The position numbers and the translations under genes were made by a program. 64,000 nt of DNA from Paulinella micropora (Eukaryota > Cercozoa > Imbricatea > Euglyphida). The stretch spans positions 568,795-632,794 of the forward strand of contig BJOX01000002.1 in NCBI GenBank assembly GCA_009731375.1, written 5' to 3'. The notes under the pieces were generated by a model. That model worked only from the letters and a program-made list of their open reading frames with translations, was not told the DNA's origin and searched no databases. This document shows, one piece after another, positions 46,017-54,416 of the stretch; position 1 is the first letter of the stretch, and the number at the start of each line of letters is the position of its first letter.

Positions 46017-48617
46017 ATGTCCGTGCTTGTCTTACACCAACGGCTTGATAAACTCCGCCTGCAACAAATCAGGTGTCTCAGCGGGCTCAGCCCGCAAGAG
46101 GAGAAGTCGGTAGAGGACCTCCTCAAGGAATGCGTGCGCACGCGCGTCAAGGTCAACTACAAAGCCAACCCTGATAACCCGGAGGGCAGAATCAACGGCA
46201 GGGGCTCCATCGGGAACCTGCCCGGCTGGATAGCTAGGCTAGTGGCGGGCGAGATCTACTCTTTCCTGGACATTGAAAACGCCGCCGTCACTATTCTGAC
46301 GCAGCTGGCGTGCAAGCACCTGGTAGTCGTGCCTCCCCTCCTGCGGCAGTTTGCCACCAGAGAAGGGCGCAGGCTCCTTACCGAGCAGCTGCTCGCACAG
46401 CTCAACAGCGACGACCCCAAGTTTGCCAAAAAGAGCTTTAACGCCGTCCTCAACGGACACTCCATCGAGGAGCTCTATTGTCCTCTTATGCTAGAGTGGC
46501 GCGAGGCCTGCAGGTCCTTTGTACGCGGCCTCAAGGGCTGCCCGGCCTTTGCGGACGTCTGGCAGCTCACGGAGAAAAAAGAAACCAACAGGGACGCCAC
46601 GTTCGTCTCCTACTTGTACCAGAGGTATGAGCGGAGGTGTATGTTGGCCGCCTGCGAGTTTCTCGAGCAGAAAGGCTACCGCGTCGGCGTTTGGAAGCAC
46701 GACGGCGTATGGGTCGAGGAAACTGCTTTTACCCCGGGGCTAGTGGCAGACATTACAGAACACATCCTCAAGCAAACGGAGCTGCACGTCTCACTACACT
46801 ACGGCAGGCCCCTGCCCACCCAGCAGGACCTAGAGCTCTATTACGGGCCCAAGAACCTCTCCATGCTCCCCATCGACGAGGAGCGTTGCCGGCACCTGCT
46901 GGCCATCGCGGGCCAGGCGGGCAAGCACATACGCTTTGCGGGCAATGTGCTGGTGCCGCACGGCACGATCCCCGGCGTCTACGAGCAGCAAGGCAACTTC
47001 CGCGATTACATCAACCGCACTCTCGCCAACGAAACATGCTTTATCCTCGGCAATGCCAACCTCGACAAGCTCGAAAAGTGGTTCGAGACGGTCACACACC
47101 CCCTTTTCCCGCTCCGTACAGCCAGCGAGATGCGCAGCGACTGGATAAGTTTCCGCACCACGACCTTCAACACCTCCAGCGTCTCCCTGCACCCCTACGG
47201 CGAGCTAGCAGAGGCGCCTTTCACCGACCATTTCTACGACATGGACGTACGAGAAACGCAGCGCGCCACGCCCTTGTGGGACAAGCTCATCAAGACACAG
47301 CTCAGCGAGAGCATGTACGACACCTTTGAGATCCTGTTGGGCAGGCTGCAGTTCCCAATCGGCCGGTACGACAACTGGCAGGTCATGCCCTTCATGCAGG
47401 GCGACGCCGGCACGGGCAAAGGGACCGTCATACAGGTCCTGCGCGCCATGAAGCCACGGGGCAAGGTCGGAGCTATCACTTCCAACACCGAGAGGGGTTT
47501 CGGCCTCTCGGCGCTCTTTAACAAGGAGCTCATTGTCGTGCCGGACCTCCCGACCAACTTCGCCAGCGTCATTGAACAGTCCATGATGCAGTCCATGGTC
47601 TCCGGTGAGTCGGTTTCGGTTGCTACCAAGAACAAGACCGCCACCTCCGAACACGTATGGAACGTGCCCATCGTCATTGCCGCCAACTACATCTTCAACT
47701 ACAGAGACAACCAAGGCCAGTGGAAGCGGCGCGTCGCGCTCTTCTTCTTCAACAACAAGATAGCAAAGTCACAGTCTGATTTGGCAGACAGGATCATTGC
47801 CGAGGAGCTGCCTTACATTGCCATGCGCTGCATCAAGAAATACAGGGACACAGTCAAGAAGCGGCCGGGAGCGGATTTCTGGCGGGACATCGCGCCCGAG
47901 GAGCTTGTGTGCAACCAGAAATACGTCGAGAGCCACACAAACGTCCTTGCGCGCTTCATCAACGAGGGCAGCAACGACTTTGGGGTCGTCCGCGACGAAG
48001 GGCACGTGACCAAGTGGACCGAGTTCTCGGCCGCGTTCGGCAAGTACCTCAAGGAAGACCTGCGGCAGTTCCACACCAGGGTCGATGATATCGGCGACAC
48101 CGCCCTCCGCCGCGCCGGCTACGAGGTTTTTCGTGCACAGCTGCAGCCAAACAGCGAGAAGAAGGACGGCCGCATCAACTACTGCCAGTTCTGCCCCCGG
48201 CAAGCAAAAGAGCTAGGGCATGAATGCGACCTCTCTTGCGAACAGCATGTCTGCTACTACAACAAGTGTGAGAGGCACGTTAATGCCAAGCGAGGCAAGA
48301 CATACGGCATCCTGCACATGCGCCTCGTGCCCAGGGCAGAGTACGACCGCCGCATCAACGAGGAGGGCGAACAACAGCTGGAGGAGAAGGCGGACGTGGA
48401 GAAGCTCACGCAGCATCTGATCGATCTGCAGGCACGGCAGGCTAGCAAGAAGGAAATTGCCCGCGCTGTGCGCAGGCTCCTCAAAGAAAACGCCAAACAC
48501 GTTAGACAGATCGTAGGACACAAGCGAAAACCAGCCTCTACAAAGGGGAGAGGAGCTCTCCCCCCGCCCTCGTCTCAGAACAATGGTTTTAAAAGGCCTA
48601 AGACCTCTGAGACATGA
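46017..48617 (+). CDS. TVpol (family A-related DNA polymerase)-SF3 helicase fusion
   Basis: ATG at 46017, 866 residues. The N-terminal half carries the transposon-viral polymerase pattern: GSIGNLPGWIARLVAGEIY, motif A SFLDIENAAVTIL, motif B FAKKSFNAVLNGHS, and motif C VGVWKHDGVWVE, where HDG replaces the family A HDE. The C-terminal half is an SF3 helicase: Walker A MQGDAGTGKGTVIQ (about 47395), Walker B ELIVVPDLP, motif C VPIVIAANYIFNYRDNQGQW. A Cys cluster, CQFCPRQAKELGHECDLSC, and a basic tail follow. TVpol-helicase fusions replicate many virophages and PLVs. Having it beside a separate AEP primase-helicase is notable. The stop codon lies in the left arm of a long inverted repeat. Confidence 0.8.
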   Translation: MSVLVLHQRLDKLRLQQIRCLSGLSPQEEKSVEDLLKECVRTRVKVNYKANPDNPEGRINGRGSIGNLPGWIARLVAGEIYSFLDIENAAVTILTQLACKHLVVVPPLLRQFATREGRRLLTEQLLAQLNSDDPKFAKKSFNAVLNGHSIEELYCPLMLEWREACRSFVRGLKGCPAFADVWQLTEKKETNRDATFVSYLYQRYERRCMLAACEFLEQKGYRVGVWKHDGVWVEETAFTPGLVADITEHILKQTELHVSLHYGRPLPTQQDLELYYGPKNLSMLPIDEERCRHLLAIAGQAGKHIRFAGNVLVPHGTIPGVYEQQGNFRDYINRTLANETCFILGNANLDKLEKWFETVTHPLFPLRTASEMRSDWISFRTTTFNTSSVSLHPYGELAEAPFTDHFYDMDVRETQRATPLWDKLIKTQLSESMYDTFEILLGRLQFPIGRYDNWQVMPFMQGDAGTGKGTVIQVLRAMKPRGKVGAITSNTERGFGLSALFNKELIVVPDLPTNFASVIEQSMMQSMVSGESVSVATKNKTATSEHVWNVPIVIAANYIFNYRDNQGQWKRRVALFFFNNKIAKSQSDLADRIIAEELPYIAMRCIKKYRDTVKKRPGADFWRDIAPEELVCNQKYVESHTNVLARFINEGSNDFGVVRDEGHVTKWTEFSAAFGKYLKEDLRQFHTRVDDIGDTALRRAGYEVFRAQLQPNSEKKDGRINYCQFCPRQAKELGHECDLSCEQHVCYYNKCERHVNAKRGKTYGILHMRLVPRAEYDRRINEEGEQQLEEKADVEKLTQHLIDLQARQASKKEIARAVRRLLKENAKHVRQIVGHKRKPASTKGRGALPPPSSQNNGFKRPKTSET

Positions 48618-48904
48618 GACACGGTCCGGAGCCGCACGGCAAAATGGGCATGTGCAATGTGCAATGTGCAGTCTCTATTATTTTAATCACTCCTTTGCCA
48701 ATTTTCATTAAAAAAAAATATGTCTCATGTGTCTCAGGGTCTATTAATATACCACTTAAGGGGGGAGACCTCTTCTGGCCCCTTGGAATGCGCAACTTCA
48801 ATGCATAGTTGCAAGGTTTAACGTTAACGCATTTTGCACATTGCACATGCCCATTTTGCCGTGATGCGCCGGACCGTGTCTCATGTCTCAGAGGTCTAAA
48901 GCCT
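48594..48904. repeat. Long inverted repeat (~75-bp arms) at a contig join
   Basis: The left arm, 48594-48670, and right arm, 48831-48904, are near-perfect reverse complements sharing gacctctgagacatgagaca and the following cggtccgg and ggcaaaatgggcatgtgcaa parts. A 160-base spacer lies between. The right arm ends at the 10-N join (48905-48914), and the sequence beyond resumes with a diverged copy (ggaccgtgtctcacgtctca, 48921-48940). It could be a terminal inverted repeat of the viral genome, a replication hairpin or a fold-back assembly artefact. Confidence 0.85.
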
Positions 48905-49034
48905 NNNNNNNNNNACCCCCCGGACCGTGTCTCACGTCTCAGCCTTTTAAAGTCCTTTTATTTTTTTTTCCTGAGACACGCCTCGATTATTTTTTTCTTC
49001 TCTGCCTTTTATCACACCGGAGCGCGGCTCGAGA

Positions 49035-49253
49035 ATGCTAGCTGTTTGTCCTACCTGTGGCGCCTGCTTTTTCGGAGGCCAGCTGTACTGGTCAGGGAAC
49101 GGGAAGAAAGGCGACCCCCGGGACTTGGCCTCGCTCGTGTGCCGGCCGTACGGCGACGGCGCCTGTATCAACCCCGCGCGAGACGTCCCGGGCGGAGACA
49201 CTTGGGAAGAACGCATGCGCTTTGTGGACAATTTCTTGGACGAGATGCTGTAG
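49035..49253 (+). CDS. Small CxxC protein
   Basis: ATG at 49035 (MLAVCPTCGACFFGGQLYW), 72 residues. One CPTCGAC knuckle plus two later cysteines (SLVCRPYGDGACINP) could bind one zinc, as in small viral transcription factors or RPB10-like subunits. The RPB10 signature is only partly matched. It lies 53 bases upstream of the fibre gene on the same strand. Confidence 0.5.
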   Translation: MLAVCPTCGACFFGGQLYWSGNGKKGDPRDLASLVCRPYGDGACINPARDVPGGDTWEERMRFVDNFLDEML

Positions 49254-49305
49254 AAATCATTAAAAAACTTTTTTTTCTTCTCCTGCCGAGCTAGTAGGCA
49301 AATAA

Positions 49306-51048
49306 ATGAGCGCCGGCCGGTGTAACAAGCGCCGCCGGCTCGATGGCTTGAGTGACTTTTTTGAGCTGCCGGAAGCCGGACAGAACGGCGACTTCCTCGT
49401 CTCGGATGGCGACAGGGGCGCGAGGTGGGAGACCGGCGGCGCTGCGCCCCCGGACTCCGGCGGTGGTAGTGGCCACGTGACAGACTACAATAACCCTCAC
49501 AAAACGTCACTGGCAAATCTCGTAGACTCGTCGACACTCAAGCTGACGGGGCTGGGCGGTACCAGTACGCTCTCCGCCCCGACCACTGGCTCTTCAGCGC
49601 TCAAGCTGCCGATTAGCCGACCAAGCAGCACGAGCCTGGTGTCGCTGGCCTCTGACGGCGCGCTGCAGCACGGGGACCAAGCCATCTCCCACAACCTGAG
49701 TTTCGGGGAGGTTCTGTACACCAACCAGCCGGTCGGCATGGCTGGCAATAGCTCGGGCGGGTACACCGCGAGCGCGTCCAGTTCAAACGGCTTCGACGAA
49801 CCTTGGAAAGCGTTTGATTCAAGCGCCTCTACGTTCTGGACTAACAGCGCACCAGACACTTACAGCGGCGGTACTCCCTCGGAATACACCGGTAGCAGAC
49901 AGTCTGTTATCGGTGGCGTTACTTACAGCGGTGCGTGGCTCAAGCTGGATTTTGGGTCGCCTGTTAGCCTGTCGTCGTACTCGTACGACCCCAGGGGTGG
50001 TTCTATGGGACCTTATAATTTTTATGTCGGCGCTTCGGCAGATGACGTGGCCTACAGCCTGTGGGACAGCCGCACGGCGGTTAGCTCTTCGTCACAGTCA
50101 TTCACGCCCGCCTCGCCGGTCATGGCGCGCTATGTCTTGCTGGTATTTACCAGAGCGCAACCTGTCACATCCTATGTCGGACTTGTAAGGCTAGGCTTTA
50201 CCTTTACAAGGTGCTCGTACCTGCCCAAAAACCTCGGTCCCCCCGTCGATCGACGAGACGCCGTTAACAAGTACTACGTGGACTCGCAGACGTCGAAGAC
50301 GCCACTGACTATTGGCACGTCCTCGATCGCGAGCACGGGGAGCGTGGCGCTGGCTTTGCCGAGCGTCCTGCCGAGCACAACCTCCTTCGTCTCGCTACAC
50401 CCCGCCGGCATTCTGAGTACTTCAGCAGCAGCCTCTCTGAAGCTTGCCCCGGCCGTAGGCGCGTACACCATGCCCAGCAACTTCACGAGTAATTCTACCT
50501 ACAGCTCTATCTGGTCCCTGAACCGGTCGTCTATTTGGGCATCTTCTACCTGGGATGTCTGGAGGACTCTTGATGGTCTCTACAACACGGGCGACGCCTG
50601 GATATGCGAGCAGAACTTATACAACGGCAGCTCGGGCGCTTACACAGGAGCACAGTCGTCGAACGGCATTCCGGGCGAATGGTTCCAGTTGAGGCGCCTC
50701 GATGGAGTGCCAACTACACTCGCGAGCTTTGAGTTCTGTCCTCGCATCCACAACCCGTCCTTCATAATAGGCCCCAAGAAGCTGGCCGTCCTCGGCTCTA
50801 ACCAAGAAGACGAAAATCCCACAAGCTGGACAACGCTATACTACACGACAACCTCTGAAGCAATATGGGGAATTAGCGAGTCTTTCAGGAGCTGGACGAT
50901 CCCTACCCCCGCTACTTACAAGGTTTACCGCTGGGTGATTGAGAGTTTTTGGCCCAATGGAGGGATCACCTACTGTGATTGTGCGGAACTGAGGCCGAAA
51001 TTCTACGTCCCCGACCACTGGCTCTTCAGCGCTCAAGCTGCCGATTAG
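49306..51048 (+). CDS. Fibre protein, N-terminal part, with discoidin-like domains
   Basis: ATG at 49306 (MSAGRCNKRRRLDGLSDFFE). An anchor ending VTDYNNPHKTSLANLVDSS is followed by stalk modules (SSALKLPISRPSSTSLVSLA; SIASTGSVALALPSVLPS) alternating with two F5/8-type-C-like domains: EPWKAFDSSASTFWTN...GAWLKLDFGSPVSLSSY and a second at about 50470-50960. Such domains bind cell-surface glycans. The frame ends at 51048 after a shift near 51005 (CCCC run in tccccgaccactgg) within a 117-bp stretch that duplicates 49573-49690. The downstream part continues at 51152, so the two are one gene in origin. Confidence 0.7.
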   Translation: MSAGRCNKRRRLDGLSDFFELPEAGQNGDFLVSDGDRGARWETGGAAPPDSGGGSGHVTDYNNPHKTSLANLVDSSTLKLTGLGGTSTLSAPTTGSSALKLPISRPSSTSLVSLASDGALQHGDQAISHNLSFGEVLYTNQPVGMAGNSSGGYTASASSSNGFDEPWKAFDSSASTFWTNSAPDTYSGGTPSEYTGSRQSVIGGVTYSGAWLKLDFGSPVSLSSYSYDPRGGSMGPYNFYVGASADDVAYSLWDSRTAVSSSSQSFTPASPVMARYVLLVFTRAQPVTSYVGLVRLGFTFTRCSYLPKNLGPPVDRRDAVNKYYVDSQTSKTPLTIGTSSIASTGSVALALPSVLPSTTSFVSLHPAGILSTSAAASLKLAPAVGAYTMPSNFTSNSTYSSIWSLNRSSIWASSTWDVWRTLDGLYNTGDAWICEQNLYNGSSGAYTGAQSSNGIPGEWFQLRRLDGVPTTLASFEFCPRIHNPSFIIGPKKLAVLGSNQEDENPTSWTTLYYTTTSEAIWGISESFRSWTIPTPATYKVYRWVIESFWPNGGITYCDCAELRPKFYVPDHWLFSAQAAD

Positions 51049-51151
51049 CCGACCAAGCAGCACGAGCTTGGTGTCACTGGGCTCCAACGGCGCGCTGCAG
51101 CACGGGGACTAAGCCATCTCTCATGGCCTGAGTTTTGTAGCCACTGCGTAC

Positions 51152-53158
51152 GTGAAGAAGCCCGACGGCATGACGAGCAACAGCTGGAACGGCCTGATCG
51201 CGAGCGCGTCCACTTCCGGGAACGGCAACGCGTACGACGGCTTCAACACGGGCTCGAACTTTTCCTGGCAGAGCGACAGCGGTACCTACAATGCCACGAG
51301 CGGCGCCTACACTTCCAATGCCAGCAAAACGTTTTCGAATGTAGCGTACCCCGGAGAGTGGCTCCAGCTAGATTTTGGCACTGGGGTCGTCCTGCAGCAG
51401 TACTGCCTGCAGGCCCAGTCCAGCGGTCTGGATAAATCACCAAAGACCTGGCAGGTGGGCACGTCGTTAGACGGCACTACCTGGACGCTTTGGCACACCG
51501 GCTCGTACACTTTTATCGATGGCAGTTCCATCACCTTCACGCCGACCGACACTGCCAGGGCCGCCCGGTACGTGGCCATCGTGGTTGCTTCTATCAAGGC
51601 GGGAGGAACCTCTAGCTTCTGTGCAATCGGCCACTTTGGCTTCGACTACACGTCGTGCCCCGCGATCAAGAACGTAGCGACGCCGCTCGTCGGCACGGAC
51701 GCTGCCAACAAGGCCTACGTAGACTTGCAGACCTCAAAGTCGCCATTGACGATCGGCACATCCTCGATCGCGAGCACCGGGAGCGTGGCGCTGAGCTTGC
51801 CGAGCGCCCTGCCCGGCTCGACGTCTTTGGTCACACTGGATTCGGCGGGCCGGCTTGCGGCCAACTCGTTGTTGCTAGCCTCCACGCCGGTCCAGACCGC
51901 CGTCCTGAGCATGACTTCTGCGGGGCAGGTAGTGACCCAGAGCACTTCGACCACGGTGGTGACTTCTACTGGCACGGTGACGATGCCGGCCTACACTTCT
52001 GTGACGGACTCTACCACAGACCCTAACTGGGCGCTCAGCCACTCTTCTGCAGTTACTGGCCAAGAGAGCTGGAAAGTTTTCACTCCTGCTGGCCAGCCCT
52101 GGACTAGCCTCAGCAACTACAACTCGGACGGGAGTATCAACACGACCAACAACGCCGTTACCAACGTAGGCGGCAGCAACGTGTACGGCGAGTACTTTAC
52201 GCTTGAGCACAAGCGGCGCCGGTACAGAATCACAAGGATCATTTTGGCTAGTGGCACGTCTGTACCTAACTGCCCCAAAACCTTTACGTTGGCGGGGTCG
52301 AACGATGGCAGTACCTGGACCCTGGTCTGGTCCGATACCCTCTCTTTTACCGCGTCGTTCCAGACCCGGACCGTAAACCCGCCCTGTCCGACCGCGTTCT
52401 ATTACTACCACCGGTTTATTGCCACTTCGACACACTCGAGTTCAGCGGTTGCAGTGGGGAAATTTGATCCCACTGTTGAGTTGGAGGGCGTGTCGGTCAC
52501 TACCACGGGCCTCACGGGCGTGGATTCGATTACGTGTGGCAGAAACACGCTGAAGCTGCCGACCGCGCTGCCTTCTGCCGGAATGGACCGCGTGCTCCAA
52601 ATCAATGATTTCGGTGAGTTCGAGCTGGGCACCTGGGACCGCGGCCACTGGCTGACTAGCGACACGGCAGTCACTCTTAATAGTGGATCCGCCAGGAAGA
52701 TCCCGGTCGATGGCGCGGTCAAGCTGGCGCCCGTGTACGGCAATATCACCGTAAGCCACGCCGACGGCTACACGACCTGGCAGAACACTTCGGGCATGAC
52801 CAGGAAGTGGTTCATTACGGGATGCTTCAGGTACTTGAACAGCGCGGCGGCCACGACCGCAATGACAGCAGGCATGTCTTGCGCAACCTGGGTGGAAAGG
52901 AACTCGGTGAGGCCTGCTAACACGAATGTACAGGGCATGAATGCGCTTCTCCACTCGGAAGCCGCTACCAGCGGCCAGTTTGAAAACATGCGCTATGTCA
53001 AGCCCTGGCTCGCCGGCGTGCTGGAGGTACTAGCAAACGAGTATATCTGGTTCGAAACGTTAGGTACGACACAGGGCGCTACACAATGGAGTGTGGTCAT
53101 CGGCGGCACCTTAGTAGGGGACAGGGGTCGCGTAACCATTACCGAGATTCCGGGCTGA
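51152..53158 (+). CDS. Fibre protein, C-terminal part, discoidin-like domains and terminal knob
   Basis: Continues the fibre of 49306-51048. In the shared frame a TAA at 51110-51112 (HGD-stop-AISH) replaces the CAA of the repeat copy at 49678 (HGDQAISH). Downstream are two more F5/8-like domains (TGSNFSWQS...GEWLQLDFGTGV; SWKVFTPAGQPW...GEYFTLEHKRRR), stalk modules ADAANKAYVDLQTSKSPLTI, and a C-terminal domain of about 170 residues (TWQNTSGMTRKWFITGCFRY to GGTLVGDRGRVTITEIPG) that looks like a trimeric jelly-roll head. The true start is unclear: an alternative initiation near 51152 would yield a shorter fibre. Confidence 0.65.
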   Translation: MKKPDGMTSNSWNGLIASASTSGNGNAYDGFNTGSNFSWQSDSGTYNATSGAYTSNASKTFSNVAYPGEWLQLDFGTGVVLQQYCLQAQSSGLDKSPKTWQVGTSLDGTTWTLWHTGSYTFIDGSSITFTPTDTARAARYVAIVVASIKAGGTSSFCAIGHFGFDYTSCPAIKNVATPLVGTDAANKAYVDLQTSKSPLTIGTSSIASTGSVALSLPSALPGSTSLVTLDSAGRLAANSLLLASTPVQTAVLSMTSAGQVVTQSTSTTVVTSTGTVTMPAYTSVTDSTTDPNWALSHSSAVTGQESWKVFTPAGQPWTSLSNYNSDGSINTTNNAVTNVGGSNVYGEYFTLEHKRRRYRITRIILASGTSVPNCPKTFTLAGSNDGSTWTLVWSDTLSFTASFQTRTVNPPCPTAFYYYHRFIATSTHSSSAVAVGKFDPTVELEGVSVTTTGLTGVDSITCGRNTLKLPTALPSAGMDRVLQINDFGEFELGTWDRGHWLTSDTAVTLNSGSARKIPVDGAVKLAPVYGNITVSHADGYTTWQNTSGMTRKWFITGCFRYLNSAAATTAMTAGMSCATWVERNSVRPANTNVQGMNALLHSEAATSGQFENMRYVKPWLAGVLEVLANEYIWFETLGTTQGATQWSVVIGGTLVGDRGRVTITEIPG

Positions 53159-53206
53159 TTTTGCTAAAAAAAAGTTTTTTTTTTTTCTTACGAAACGAAT
53201 ATTTTA

Positions 53207-53551
53207 ATGATGCAACGGCTGTCACTGAAGAGGCTGGTGCCCTCTAGCGAGGACGCGCTGTCCAAGACCACGAGCGAGCTCATGCGGGAGATGAAGCAGA
53301 GCTACCAGGACTTTAGCTGGGGTTGCGTGCCCGGCATGATTGTGCACGGCGTGCGTTTTTTGGCGGAGTACACGCAGCACACGGGCGAGGAAAAGAAGCG
53401 TGTGCTGATACATGTGCTGGTGGAGCTTTGCCCCGACGACGACCTGGACAGACTCATCCCGCCGGTGATTGACACTATATGGACTCTGGTGAAGGCCTTG
53501 ATCGCCCAGGGCTGCTGTGAGCGCGCTGCGCTGGCATGCTGTGTATCATGA
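53207..53551 (+). CDS. Small helical protein, possibly holin-like
   Basis: ATG at 53207 (MMQRLSLKRLVPSSEDALSK), 114 residues. The GEEKKRVLIHVLVELCP and LIPPVIDTIWTLVKALIAQG pattern recalls small conserved proteins of large DNA viruses with a charged helix followed by one hydrophobic helix. A membrane role is possible but unproven. It ends inside the antisense 3' end of the SLATT-like gene (77-base tail-to-tail overlap). Confidence 0.45.
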   Translation: MMQRLSLKRLVPSSEDALSKTTSELMREMKQSYQDFSWGCVPGMIVHGVRFLAEYTQHTGEEKKRVLIHVLVELCPDDDLDRLIPPVIDTIWTLVKALIAQGCCERAALACCVS

Positions 53552-54155
53552 TCCTGCGGCCGGCGATGGGCGTGTCGCTGGCAAAGTTGGGCTTGCTCTG
53601 GGAGTCGTAGAGGCTCTCGGTCGTGACCTTGTTGCGGCGGAGTATGTGCAGCGGGATGATTTGCTCGACCTGGCGGATCTTTTCCAGCGTCATGATGGTG
53701 CGGACGAGCAGGACGTCCGCAGAAAGGCGGAAGCGCCTTCTCTTGGTAAGCTCGACGCAGATGTTGGACCTGAGCATGTCGTACATGAGTTCGGCCGACA
53801 GGTGCTGGGTGTAGCGCTGGCCGAAATTGAAGAAGCCGTTGACGGTGTTGAGGATGGCCGTAATCAAGAGGCAAAGAACAGTGACCCAGTCGTAGCCGGT
53901 ACTCGCGCACCTGTCCAGCCCGAACTCGGCGACGATGATCGAGCAGACAACGGGCACGACGGTAGCCATCAGCCCCCAGGAAACGTAGAGGGTATGGAAG
54001 AAGTTGGCCGACTGGGAGTTGAGCTTGGCATGCAGCTCGCACTCCTTGATGAAGGACTTGAAGTAGAGCTCGTGCCTGTCAGACCAGCTTTCCTCTTCCC
54101 TGCGCAGGTCGAGGTCGTCGCTGAGGCGTTCCTCCTCGCCCCCCTTCTCATCCAT
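53475..54155 (-). CDS. SLATT-like 2TM protein
   Basis: ATG at 54155 (MDEKGGEEERLSDDLDLRRE), 226 residues. After an acidic head comes WSDRHELYFKSFIKECELHA, hydrophobic segment LYVSWGLMATVVPVVCSII (about residues 53-75), a second, WVTVLCLLITAILNTVNGFF (about 88-108), then NFGQRYTQHLSAELMYDMLR and a helical tail. Two membrane spans followed by a helix with the AExMYDxL step is the SLATT layout, known from bacterial conflict systems as pore-forming effectors and present in giant viruses. Role here is inferred: membrane permeabilisation, lysis or superinfection exclusion. The assignment is by pattern. Confidence 0.55.
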   Translation of the reverse strand: MDEKGGEEERLSDDLDLRREEESWSDRHELYFKSFIKECELHAKLNSQSANFFHTLYVSWGLMATVVPVVCSIIVAEFGLDRCASTGYDWVTVLCLLITAILNTVNGFFNFGQRYTQHLSAELMYDMLRSNICVELTKRRRFRLSADVLLVRTIMTLEKIRQVEQIIPLHILRRNKVTTESLYDSQSKPNFASDTPIAGRRIMIHSMPAQRAHSSPGRSRPSPESI

Positions 54156-54202
54156 TTTCGTGTGTTTTGGTTTTTTTCCGAGCGAAAATTAAAAAAAAGT
54201 CA

Positions 54203-54361
54203 TCACTTTTTCTTCTTCTTCTTGCTCTTGGTCTTGGTAATGGACTTTTTGGCCGGACGGATAGGCTCCTTGGTACCGGTCTTGGCTACTTTGTGAAGGT
54301 AGCGGGCGTAAGCAACCGGGTCGGCCGCTCCGTACCGCAACGCGGTCTGTGCGGTCATCAT
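54203..54361 (-). CDS. 52-residue basic protein
   Basis: ATG at 54361 (MMTAQTALRYGAADPVAYAR), then a Lys-rich end (PAKKSITKTKSKKKKKK), TGA at 54203. Flanked by A/T-rich spacers typical of gene borders in this block, in the same orientation as its neighbours. A small DNA- or RNA-binding virion peptide is plausible; no family is recognised. Confidence 0.55.
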   Translation of the reverse strand: MMTAQTALRYGAADPVAYARYLHKVAKTGTKEPIRPAKKSITKTKSKKKKKK

Positions 54362-54416
54362 CTTTTTTTTTTCAAATGAACAATTTTAATAAGAAGAAGA
54401 AAAAAAAAAAAGTGTG

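Noticed and set aside
48598-48846. 82-codon minus-strand frame between the inverted-repeat arms
   Set aside because: Needs a non-ATG start, spans both arms and has no recognisable features.
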